Origin: Bacillota bacterium
GTDB taxonomy: Bacteria > Bacillota > Clostridia > Lachnospirales > Lachnospiraceae
Length of the DNA: 19,298 nucleotides
NCBI GenBank assembly: GCA_023424995.1
Contig: JAFADH010000039.1
Span: 1 to 19,298, forward strand
Direction: 5' to 3'
This document shows positions 1 to 5,333 of the stretch, in pieces. Numbering within the stretch: the stretch's first letter is position 1; each line of letters opens with the position of its first letter. Under the pieces are notes generated by a model, which ran no database searches, was not told where the DNA came from, and saw nothing but the letters and a program-made list of their open reading frames with translations. The position numbers were made by a program, and so were the translations under genes.

Positions 1-69
1 CAAGGCCTCCGCCAGCTGCTCCTGCCGAATACCCCTGAATTTTCTGATTTCCTCCAGCTTGTTTTTCAC
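1..69 (-). CDS. XRE-family HTH regulator, 5' end only (truncated by window)
   Basis: The first 23 codons are visible (start GTG at 67-69), reading VKNKLEEIRKFRGIRQEQLA then EAL. This is the first helix and the start of the helix-turn-helix of a Cro/C1-type DNA-binding domain, matching the N-terminus of the very small (about 65-75 aa) XRE regulators common in Firmicutes. The GTG is chosen because AAAGGAG (79-85) lies 9 nt upstream; the overlapping ATG at 68-70 is followed at once by TGA. The gene has a near-perfect promoter and two palindromic sites around it, which suggests autoregulation. The rest of the protein lies outside the window, so length and partners cannot be judged. Confidence 0.8.
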   Translation of the reverse strand, partial: MKNKLEEIRKFRGIRQEQLAEAL

Positions 70-90
70 ATCAATGGTCTCCTTTATACA

Positions 91-155
91 ATGTAAAGTA
101 CACTTTCCATTGTATAATACCAGAATTGCAGAATAATGTCAAGTGCACTTTCCAT
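91..155 (-). promoter_or_regulatory. Pair of palindromic operators flanking the XRE promoter
   Basis: Two 20-bp sites, ATGTAAAGTACACTTTCCAT (91-110) and ATGTCAAGTGCACTTTCCAT (136-155, plus strand), differ at only two positions and are 45 bp apart. Both are imperfect dyads around AAGTRYACTT. One overlaps the -35 box and the other covers the expected transcription start, a classic layout for steric repression. That the binding protein is the adjacent XRE regulator is inference. Confidence 0.7.
114..142 (-). promoter_or_regulatory. Sigma-A promoter of the XRE regulator
   Basis: On the minus strand the -35 box TTGACA (137-142) and -10 box TATTAT (114-119) are separated by exactly 17 nt. The promoter fires toward the GTG start at 69. 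Transcription should begin near 107, inside the downstream operator. Confidence 0.8.
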
Positions 156-226
156 TTTTGTTTGAATCATCTGATTTTTCATTTTTTGAACCAGAGACAG
201 CAGATGAAAAATCGTAACAATAAGAT

Positions 227-268
227 AAGCAAGGTACTCCACGGAATTTGAACGTGGGTGCCTTGCTT
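227..268 (-). terminator. Long hairpin, possible terminator of the trpS operon
   Basis: Arms 227-243 and 253-268 pair over about 15 bp (AAGCAAGG with CCTTGCTT outside, CCACG with CGTGG inside, a few mismatches) around a 9-nt loop. On the minus strand the stem is followed by a moderately T-rich stretch (ATCTTATTGTT), so it is a plausible but not textbook terminator for genes ending at 316 or 447. Confidence 0.45.
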
Positions 269-315
269 GCCAATAATTAAACTCTCAAATGCAAATCAAA
301 CAAAAACATACAGGT

Positions 316-420
316 TTACGCCGCTCCCCTTTTAATTGCAGGAATGATGTCAATATACCTTCCGTTATACTTCACCGCACACCCAATGTAATTTCTTGTG
401 CATTTTAAAGTATACTCCAT
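316..420 (-). CDS. Possible 34-aa small protein
   Basis: An ATG-initiated ORF of 34 codons begins 27 nt downstream of the dehydrogenase stop codon. It starts MEYTLKCTRNYIGCAVKYNG and ends with a basic IKRGAA tail. The composition looks protein-like (two Cys, several Tyr, basic residues) and it could be the last member of the trpS operon before the hairpin at 227-268. Against it, no good Shine-Dalgarno precedes the ATG (only GTAAG directly adjacent). I do not recognise a family, and it may be a chance ORF or a fragment of a larger decayed gene. Confidence 0.35.
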   Translation of the reverse strand: MEYTLKCTRNYIGCAVKYNGRYIDIIPAIKRGAA

Positions 421-446
421 CTTACATAAACGTTTTTATTCACAAA

Positions 447-1406
447 CTATCCTCTTACCACATTTCTTTCCTCGCCTCGAAGGTAAGCTTCGATGTTCTT
501 ATATACCTCGTCCGATACCCGCTGTCTGGCTTCCACAGTAGCCCAGGCTATATGCGGAGTTATAATAAGCTTCGTACTGTCCTGGATCTCAATTAAGGGA
601 TTCGCTGCCGCCATAGGTTCCTCGGTCAATACGTCCAGTCCCGCTCCGCCGATCCGGTCCTCCTTCAAAGCCTTTGCCAGTGCCTGCTCATTTATAATCG
701 GACCTCTGCCCAGATTTAACAGGATGGCATTCTTCTTCATCTTACGAAGCTCCTTCTCCCCGATGAGATCCTGGGTCGAAGCATTGAGTGGCGCATGGAT
801 GGATATCACATCGGATTGTGCAAGCAGGGTATCCAGATCCACCTGCTCATAGTCAGGATTGGAGTTCCTGCCCGAAGTGGAATAATAGATAATACGGCAG
901 CCAAAAATCTTCGCCGCCTCTGCCACCCCTCTTCCGATTTCCCCAAGACCGATGATGCCCCAGGTCTTGCCGGCAAGTTCATGGAATTTCACGGTGAAGT
1001 GGCTGAACACATCCGAACGGATATATTCTCCCGATTTAACAAACCGGTCATAGTAGCTTAACTTCTCATATAAATAGAAAAATAAAGCAAAGGTATGCTG
1101 TATAACGGACTGGGTCGAGTACCCCTTCACATTGGTCACAGTGAGTCCCCGTCCGTTGGTATAGTTAAAATCCACGATATTGGTCCCGGTTGCCGTAATG
1201 CAGACTAATTTCAGATTCTTTGCACCTTCTAAATTTGCTGAATTTACAGGCACTTTATTTAATACAATAATATCCGCTTCTTTAATCCGCTGCGCATTTA
1301 ATTCCGGTTCGGAAGCCGGGTATTTAATAACCTCTCCAAGCTTGTCAAATTGCGACAGCTCCACGTCCTTACCAAGGGTGTCCGCCTCCAGGAATACTAT
1401 TTTCAT
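447..1406 (-). CDS. D-2-hydroxyacid dehydrogenase (glycerate dehydrogenase / hydroxypyruvate reductase-like)
   Basis: This 319-aa cytoplasmic oxidoreductase interconverts 2-hydroxy and 2-keto acids with NAD(P)(H). It has the full two-domain fold. The N-terminal catalytic half spans about 1-100, and the Rossmann domain carries GLGEIG at 153-158. The catalytic triad is Arg234 (NLGRGP), Glu263 (LTEEP) and His285 (ITPHIAW). The ITPHIAWAT ending resembles glycerate dehydrogenases. After the second Rossmann strand the sequence is YYSTSGRN without the usual Asp, so NADPH use is possible. The exact substrate cannot be told. The start codon overlaps the trpS stop (TAATG), with AAAGGA upstream inside trpS, so the two genes are translationally coupled. 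Confidence 0.9.
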   Translation of the reverse strand: MKIVFLEADTLGKDVELSQFDKLGEVIKYPASEPELNAQRIKEADIIVLNKVPVNSANLEGAKNLKLVCITATGTNIVDFNYTNGRGLTVTNVKGYSTQSVIQHTFALFFYLYEKLSYYDRFVKSGEYIRSDVFSHFTVKFHELAGKTWGIIGLGEIGRGVAEAAKIFGCRIIYYSTSGRNSNPDYEQVDLDTLLAQSDVISIHAPLNASTQDLIGEKELRKMKKNAILLNLGRGPIINEQALAKALKEDRIGGAGLDVLTEEPMAAANPLIEIQDSTKLIITPHIAWATVEARQRVSDEVYKNIEAYLRGEERNVVRG

Positions 1407-2410
1407 TATCTGATCCTTTCCGGAAATCCGACCTTCTTCTGAACCTTTCGTAAGGTCTTCGTTGCGTAATAATTTGCCTTCTCCGCATTCGCTTTGATGA
1501 TACCGTCAATATAATCCTTATTCTTGGAAAGCTCGTCAAATCTTTTCTGAAGCGGTTGCAGCAGATCAGCCACCGCTTCTCCCACCGCCAACTTGAAATC
1601 ACCGTAGCCTGCATTCTCGAATTCCTTCTCTACCCCGGCAGCTGTCTTACCGGTTGCAAGGCCGTAAATCTCAATCAGATTGCGGATACCTGGCTTATCA
1701 TCGGAATAGACGATACGGTTATCCGAATCCGTTACCGCTCTTTTAAACTTACGCACTATGGTGTCTCTGTCATCCATCAGATATATGCTTGCATTGGGAT
1801 TTTCATCGGATTTGGACATCTTCTTCTCCGGCTCCTGAAGGCTCATAATTCTTGCTCCCTGTTTACCGATATATACCTCGGGAATGGTGAAAACCTCTCC
1901 ATAGATCGAATTAAAGCGCTGTGCAATATCACGGGTTATCTCCAGGTGCTGCCTCTGGTCATCCCCCACCGGTACAACATCCGCCTGGAACAAAAGGATA
2001 TCTGCCGCCATAAGCACCGGGTAAGTATAAAGGCCTGCATTGATATTCTCCGTATGCTTTGCTGCTTTATCCTTGAACTGGGTCATACGGTTCAGCTCGC
2101 CCATGTAGGTATAGCAGTTTAATATCCAGCTCAGCTCCGCATGTCCGGATACATGGGACTGGTAATAGATGCAGTTCTTCTCCGGGTTAAGTCCCGCAGC
2201 AATATATAAGGTAAGCAATGCTCTGGCTCTTTTACGAAGCTCCGCCGGATCCTGGCGCACAGTAATTGAATGCATATCCACAACACAATAAAAGCATTCA
2301 TATTCATCCTCCAGGGCAATCCAATTCTTTAAGGCCCCCAGGTAATTACCCAAGGTCAAGGTTCCGGTCGCCTGCATTCCGCTGAATATCGATTTCTTTC
2401 CGTCTAACAT
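1406..2410 (-). CDS. trpS: Tryptophanyl-tRNA synthetase
   Basis: This class Ic synthetase charges tRNA-Trp with tryptophan in the cytoplasm. The 334-aa length is normal for the bacterial enzyme. The HIGH-equivalent is in TGTLTLGNYLGA (residues 15-26), the nucleotide-site GDDQ is at 149-152, and the KMSKS loop is at 197-201 (EKKMSKSDEN). The start is supported by a GAGGGTG Shine-Dalgarno. The promoter at 2480-2508 gives a leader of only about 65 nt, too short for a T-box, so tryptophan control by that route is not evident. It forms an operon with the overlapping dehydrogenase. Confidence 0.97.
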   Translation of the reverse strand: MLDGKKSIFSGMQATGTLTLGNYLGALKNWIALEDEYECFYCVVDMHSITVRQDPAELRKRARALLTLYIAAGLNPEKNCIYYQSHVSGHAELSWILNCYTYMGELNRMTQFKDKAAKHTENINAGLYTYPVLMAADILLFQADVVPVGDDQRQHLEITRDIAQRFNSIYGEVFTIPEVYIGKQGARIMSLQEPEKKMSKSDENPNASIYLMDDRDTIVRKFKRAVTDSDNRIVYSDDKPGIRNLIEIYGLATGKTAAGVEKEFENAGYGDFKLAVGEAVADLLQPLQKRFDELSKNKDYIDGIIKANAEKANYYATKTLRKVQKKVGFPERIR

Positions 2411-2479
2411 ATGTCACACCCTCACTTAATCAAGCCCTTCGAAAAAGGCCTGGTATTTTCTATAAAATATGTTTCTTCC

Positions 2480-2508
2480 AATATATAAAGAAAGCCCGTA
2501 AATGTCAA
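2480..2508 (-). promoter_or_regulatory. trpS promoter, embedded in the upstream terminator
   Basis: The minus strand has TTGACA (2503-2508) and TATATT (2480-2485) with a 17-nt spacer. The whole -35 box lies in the loop of the hairpin that ends the HAD gene, and the spacer overlaps its 3' arm. Confidence 0.75.
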
Positions 2509-2540
2509 TGCATACTTTACCGCTATACTAATCGGGCTTA
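2486..2540 (-). terminator. Terminator of the HAD phosphatase gene
   Basis: The outer stem pairs AAAGCCCG (2491-2498) with CGGGCTTA (2533-2540, 7 bp), with a further inner GTAAA/TTTAC pairing (2498-2502 / 2516-2520). On the minus strand it is followed by the pyrimidine-rich TTTCTTTAT. It starts directly after the stop codon at 2545-2547. Confidence 0.6.
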
Positions 2541-2544
2541 CGGC

Positions 2545-3183
2545 TTAATCGCAGGCCTTGAACAGTTCCAACAGCTCAGGAAGCTTATCAATTACGTCAT
2601 AATATTCCGACACCTTCCCAAATCCGTATCGGGCATAGATAAAGGGAATTCCCGCCGTCCCGGCAGCATCCGCATCCCCCTGTGTATCCCCCACATAGAC
2701 AGGACTTCTTAATTCATTCCGTTCGATCACCGACCGTATATTGTCAGCCTTTAATTTGCCGGACCTGCCCGGATATTCATAATCCGTAAAATACTTCTCC
2801 AACTGAGGATAGGCCTGAAAGAAGCATTGGATATAACCTTCCTGGCAATTGCTCACGATAAAAAGCTTATACCTTCTTGAAAGCCCGGATAACGCAGTCT
2901 CGAGCCCTTCATACAAGGCTGCGCCATTCTCTGCCAGATATACGCATTCATACTCACAGCAGTCATTGATTATCTTAACAGCCTGCGCTTCCTCAACACT
3001 TTGAAATAATTTCACCCCTATTACATCCAGGGGCAGCCCAAACAGTCCTTGAAGCTTTTCCACTGTAACTTCATCGGTAACAAACGGATATTTTTCCTGT
3101 AAGACTTTATTAAAAGCCTCCGCCACCTCTGTTGTAGAATCCCACAAAGTTCCATCCAAATCAAAAATTATGCTATCGATCAT
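2545..3183 (-). CDS. HAD-superfamily phosphatase (phosphoglycolate phosphatase-like)
   Basis: This cytoplasmic phosphatase of HAD subfamily I has about 212 aa from the chosen start. The motifs appear in order: motif I FDLDGTLWDS (nucleophile Asp and acid/base Asp), motif II IVSN, motif III Lys in the GKLKADN region, and motif IV VYVGDTQGDADAA. The alpha-helical cap between motifs I and II fits Gph/PGP-type enzymes; the true substrate (2-phosphoglycolate or another small phosphate ester) is unknown. An in-frame ATG at 3196-3198 would add five residues, but the AAGGA box abuts it with no spacing, so the ATG at 3181-3183 (MIDSIIFDLDG) is preferred. It stands alone with its own promoter and terminator. 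Confidence 0.88.
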   Translation of the reverse strand: MIDSIIFDLDGTLWDSTTEVAEAFNKVLQEKYPFVTDEVTVEKLQGLFGLPLDVIGVKLFQSVEEAQAVKIINDCCEYECVYLAENGAALYEGLETALSGLSRRYKLFIVSNCQEGYIQCFFQAYPQLEKYFTDYEYPGRSGKLKADNIRSVIERNELRSPVYVGDTQGDADAAGTAGIPFIYARYGFGKVSEYYDVIDKLPELLELFKACD

Positions 3184-3268
3184 ATCTGTGTTAACCATTC
3201 CTTATCATGATGTGTTATATAGTTTTTATTACAGATAATATATTACTAAGTATCTGCCTCACTTGAAA

Positions 3269-3297
3269 AGTATGACTCTTTATATTACTAATGTCAA
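3269..3297 (-). promoter_or_regulatory. Probable promoter of the HAD phosphatase gene
   Basis: TTGACA (3292-3297, minus strand) is followed after 17 nt by CATACT (3269-3274), a 4/6 match to the -10 consensus. The leader would be about 80 nt. Confidence 0.55.
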
Positions 3298-3333
3298 CCG
3301 TCGAATTGCCTAAGTTTCATTAATACGCAGTAA

Positions 3334-3361
3334 AACCGGCTTGAAAAATATCATGCCGGTT
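3334..3361 (-). terminator. Hairpin, probable end of the ABC cassette transcript
   Basis: AACCGGC (3334-3340) pairs perfectly with GCCGGTT (3355-3361) around a 14-nt loop. On the minus strand the stem runs into TTTT. It is the first minus-strand terminator-like structure after the ATPase stop, about 340 nt away. The short U-run makes it a weak call. Confidence 0.45.
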
Positions 3362-3500
3362 ATTATCACTCTTATATTTAACTTTATTGTCTTTCATTTT
3401 TATTTTGCAATTTTATTCTGCAATTCTATTCTGCAATTCGATTATCTTTCAATTTTATTAATCTTTCATTTATTATCTTTTTATTGTCTATGAATATATT
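3362..3500. repeat. AT-rich non-coding stretch with short 13-bp tandem repeats
   Basis: Within the roughly 520-bp gap between the HAD and ABC genes this part has no credible ORF. GCAATT recurs at 3407, 3420 and 3433, giving three near-copies of a 13-bp unit (GCAATTYTATTCT), followed by degenerate CTTTCAATTTTATT-like sequence. Another low-complexity run of ATATCTTTT-type units occupies about 3651-3690. I see no function beyond AT-rich spacer. Confidence 0.5.
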
Positions 3501-3504
3501 GTTT

Positions 3505-3534
3505 TATACATCCCGCATGAAATACGTGTATAAT
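3505..3534 (+). promoter_or_regulatory. Promoter of the small-RNA candidate
   Basis: A perfect TATAAT (3529-3534) is preceded by TATACA (3505-3510, 4/6 match to the -35 consensus) with an 18-nt spacer, on the plus strand. The expected start is near 3541. Confidence 0.55.
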
Positions 3535-3540
3535 GTACCC

Positions 3541-3651
3541 ATAACCGTGGACACAGTATTTAGTGGAGACCTGCCTTTCAGACATCCTTACTAAATAGAT
3601 TCTTAGTTATGGACACTCGATGCTATCTAACATCACTACTTGTGTTTTTTT
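3541..3651 (+). ncRNA. Candidate structured small RNA of about 110 nt
   Basis: No ORF explains this segment, yet it is unusually structured. CCATAAC (3539-3545) pairs with GTTATGG (3606-3612). Inside, TATTTAGT (3557-3564) pairs perfectly with ACTAAATA (3590-3597), then GGA/TCC and CTG/CAG close a 5-nt apical loop. Two internal loops, one of about 11 by 8 nt, interrupt the rod. A second weak hairpin (ACAC..GATG / CATC..GTGT, about 3613-3644) leads into seven Ts at 3645-3651, like an intrinsic terminator. It lies opposite the ABC operon's 3' region. I do not recognise it as 6S, SRP, tmRNA or a known riboswitch. The TGGACAC/TGGAGAC repeats (about 3548, 3564, 3610) leave open a relic of an insertion-sequence end. 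Confidence 0.45.
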
Positions 3652-3700
3652 ATAATATCTTTTATATCTTTTATATCCCTTATATCTCTTTTATAACGGA

Positions 3701-4378
3701 TTACTGCACCACATCTTCTATCACCGTACCACGCTTCAGCTTAATCACATGATCCGCAAGCGATGTGATTTCCGGATCGTTAGTAGCAATTATCAGGGTT
3801 CTTCCCTGCTTTCTCGTCAGATCTGCAAGATATTCTATAAGATCCCGGTCCAGATGACGACACATATCAATATTCGGATCATCCATAAGGATAATATTGG
3901 GTTGTCTTATGAGAGTCCGGACATATACAACACTTTGTATCTGGTTCCGCAGAAGCTGTCTCGGATACCGGTTAAGAATATCCGTAATTTGGAGCATATC
4001 CGTTAACATCTTATAATGGGTCTGAATGCAGGCTGTCTTAGCCAATAACAACGGCAGTATGATATTTTCATGTACGGTAAGCTCCGGAATGAGTGAATCG
4101 TTCTTCGTCAGATACCCGATATTCTGCCTTCTCATGATAGACAGCCGGTCATCATCATAGCCGGTGATGTTCTCTCCATTGATATAAACAGATCCGCTGG
4201 TTGCTCTGTCATAGCCTCCCAGCAGCCGAAGTAAAGTTGATTTACCAGAACCTTTATTCCCACAGATGGCAGCGAATTCCCCTTCCTGTATCTCCATATT
4301 GCAATTCTCTATGGCATGAAAGGGACTCTCATTATAATAGAAGGATTTCTTTAAATTCTCACACTTAATTAATATCAT
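3701..4378 (-). CDS. ABC transporter ATP-binding protein with degenerate motifs
   Basis: About 225 aa, LolD/MacB-like in size and order of motifs; it should sit on the inner membrane face with the neighbouring FtsX-like permease. Numbered from a GTG one codon upstream: Walker A GNKGSGKST is intact (41-49). The Q-loop Gln is replaced by Lys93 (IGYLTKND), the LSGGQ signature reads LLRNQ (143-147), Walker B ends MDDP so the catalytic Glu is Asp168, and the switch His is Asn201 (ATNDPE). ATP binding is likely but hydrolysis may be weak or atypical. Start: ATG at 4376-4378 has AAGGAAG (4389-4395) 10 nt upstream; GTG at 4379-4381 is equally possible (7 nt). It is last in the peptide-permease-ATPase unit, 41 nt after the permease. 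Role (export, immunity or signalling) is inferred from context. Confidence 0.85.
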   Translation of the reverse strand: MILIKCENLKKSFYYNESPFHAIENCNMEIQEGEFAAICGNKGSGKSTLLRLLGGYDRATSGSVYINGENITGYDDDRLSIMRRQNIGYLTKNDSLIPELTVHENIILPLLLAKTACIQTHYKMLTDMLQITDILNRYPRQLLRNQIQSVVYVRTLIRQPNIILMDDPNIDMCRHLDRDLIEYLADLTRKQGRTLIIATNDPEITSLADHVIKLKRGTVIEDVVQ

Positions 4379-4419
4379 CACTATTTCACTTCCTTATGTA
4401 ATAATACTAGTATCGTGCT

Positions 4420-5022
4420 TTAGAATGCTTCCTTCATCTCCTGACCCATGGAAGTAAATTCGGTCAAAAGATTGGAACATGGCATTTTCTTAATCTCACG
4501 GTCCAGATAAATACCGACAGAAATAATAAAACAGCTAGCTGCTCCTACGATAATGAAAAAGGTCTGCGTCGTATTAATCATCTCGCTGGAATCCGTATTC
4601 AAGGAGTAGCTGCTGATTACCTTCAAAACCATATCTGTTATAGAAAAGCCCGACAAAAGCCCAACCGGAGTAGTTATAAGAATTAAGCATAAAATCTGTA
4701 CCAAAATCAAGATACGTATATTATATCTGGTAGCTCCTATCTGCCTTAATATAAGATAGTCTCTGAGACCGGACTTCATAACGCTATAGTACTGGTTGGA
4801 TACATATGATACGCCTGCTATTATAAATACAGCCCGTATGCTGTGGTAAAGATAACGAAAATCGGGATAAAAAAAGTCCGAACTCAAAATCAGAACATTA
4901 TCTATATAGACCATGAGAACAGCGATCAGGACATAAGCTGCGATTATCGAAAGTATAACATAAAGATAATTCTTTTTATTCTTTAGTAAAATCAGCTTAA
5001 TATACAACATTAATAAGTTCAT
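4420..5022 (-). CDS. Short FtsX-like ABC permease
   Basis: A 200-aa integral membrane protein with four predicted membrane spans (about 19-40, 61-78, 103-127, 152-172). The cytoplasmic stretch SGLRDYLILRQIGATRYNIR before span 3 is the hallmark of FtsX/MacB/BceB-type permeases (usually E-x-ALLRAIGAT). Unlike MacB or BceB it has no large extracellular domain and is less than half the usual length, so it would have to dimerise or act as a minimal module. GAGGAG directly precedes the start. It lies between the 20-aa peptide gene and the ATPase, from which it is separated by a 41-bp gap, and it follows a hairpin that could lower its expression relative to the peptide. Substrate unknown; the peptide is the obvious candidate. 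Confidence 0.82.
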   Translation of the reverse strand: MNLLMLYIKLILLKNKKNYLYVILSIIAAYVLIAVLMVYIDNVLILSSDFFYPDFRYLYHSIRAVFIIAGVSYVSNQYYSVMKSGLRDYLILRQIGATRYNIRILILVQILCLILITTPVGLLSGFSITDMVLKVISSYSLNTDSSEMINTTQTFFIIVGAASCFIISVGIYLDREIKKMPCSNLLTEFTSMGQEMKEAF

Positions 5023-5051
5023 TTTCTCCTCTTTTCATTCCATACGCAAAA

Positions 5052-5076
5052 TGCTTGGATTGGTCAAATCCAAGCA
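5052..5076 (-). terminator. Perfect hairpin between peptide gene and ABC genes (attenuator?)
   Basis: TGCTTGGATT (5052-5061) pairs perfectly with AATCCAAGCA (5067-5076) around a 5-nt loop. On the minus strand the stem is followed by TTTTGCG. The short U-run suggests partial termination, so the short peptide mRNA would be abundant and the permease/ATPase made by read-through. Confidence 0.6.
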
Positions 5077-5144
5077 CTTCGCTACTGTGTTACTAATGAT
5101 TGGTAAGTATTTATTCCCCTATAGATACTTATAAAAAAAGCCAA

Positions 5145-5207
5145 TCAGCCACCGAATAATCTTATTAACCATCCAAGAATATCTAAAGCTGCATTAGTTT
5201 GCATCAT
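5145..5207 (-). CDS. 20-aa amphipathic peptide, putative signal or bacteriocin-like peptide
   Basis: The ORF encodes MMQTNAALDILGWLIRLFGG. The Shine-Dalgarno GAGGAGGG (5215-5222) lies 7 nt upstream of the first ATG, among the strongest in the window, and a sigma-A promoter with a LytTR-type box lies just beyond. Residues 6-18 can form an amphipathic helix with one Asp and one Arg, and the peptide ends in Gly-Gly. There is no Cys, so it is not a thiolactone AgrD type, and there is no cleavable leader. Placement between a GHKL kinase and an ABC pair suggests a pheromone, a PSM-like or leaderless antimicrobial peptide, or a small membrane regulator. I do not recognise a family. Confidence 0.75.
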   Translation of the reverse strand: MMQTNAALDILGWLIRLFGG

Positions 5208-5228
5208 ATCTTTTCCCTCCTCGAATAT

Positions 5229-5282
5229 TTGAAAGGATCTTGGTTACAAGCTTTTTATAGCATATAACCAAGATCCTTTCAA
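5229..5282. repeat. 18-bp perfect inverted repeat enclosing the peptide promoter
   Basis: TTGAAAGGATCTTGGTTA (5229-5246) is the exact reverse complement of 5265-5282, with 18 bp between. The upstream arm overlaps the -35 box and most of the spacer, and the other arm lies in the 5' leader, so the -10 box sits between them. It could be a dimeric repressor operator, or a hairpin formed only in read-through RNA from the kinase gene. Confidence 0.85.
5254..5282 (-). promoter_or_regulatory. Promoter of the peptide-ABC transcript
   Basis: The minus strand has TTGAAA (5277-5282) and TATAAA (5254-5259) with a 17-nt spacer. Transcription should start near 5247, giving a leader of about 40 nt before the peptide ATG. 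Confidence 0.7.
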
Positions 5283-5293
5283 CAGCCCGAAAC

Positions 5294-5323
5294 ATGAACG
5301 TCGGTTTTTCTTGTATGAACGTT
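5294..5323 (-). promoter_or_regulatory. LytTR-type response-regulator binding site
   Basis: On the minus strand AACGTTCAT (5315-5323) and GACGTTCAT (5294-5302) form a direct repeat, 9 bp each with a 12-bp gap. This 21-bp period is the geometry known for LytTR regulators such as AgrA and ComE. The site lies 11 bp upstream of the -35 box of the peptide promoter, as expected for an activator. Assignment to the LytTR regulator at 6754-7452 is inference. Confidence 0.75.
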
Positions 5324-5333
5324 GATATGTAAT

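Noticed and set aside
227..268. tRNA or tRNA remnant (TTCAAAT resembles a T-loop)
   Set aside because: The loop is 9 nt rather than 7 and no anticodon, D-arm or acceptor can be built; it is a simple hairpin.
2411..2490. T-box leader for trpS
   Set aside because: The promoter leaves only about 65 nt of leader, and no AGGGTGGNACCGCG-like element or specifier stem is present.
3541..3651. 6S RNA, SRP RNA or a known riboswitch
   Set aside because: It is too short for 6S with its large central bubble, has no SRP GGAA-loop helix and no recognisable riboswitch core; no plus-strand gene follows it.
5145..5207. AgrD-type cyclic autoinducer precursor
   Set aside because: The peptide lacks Cys or Ser at the ring position and the acidic AgrD tail, and no AgrB gene is present.
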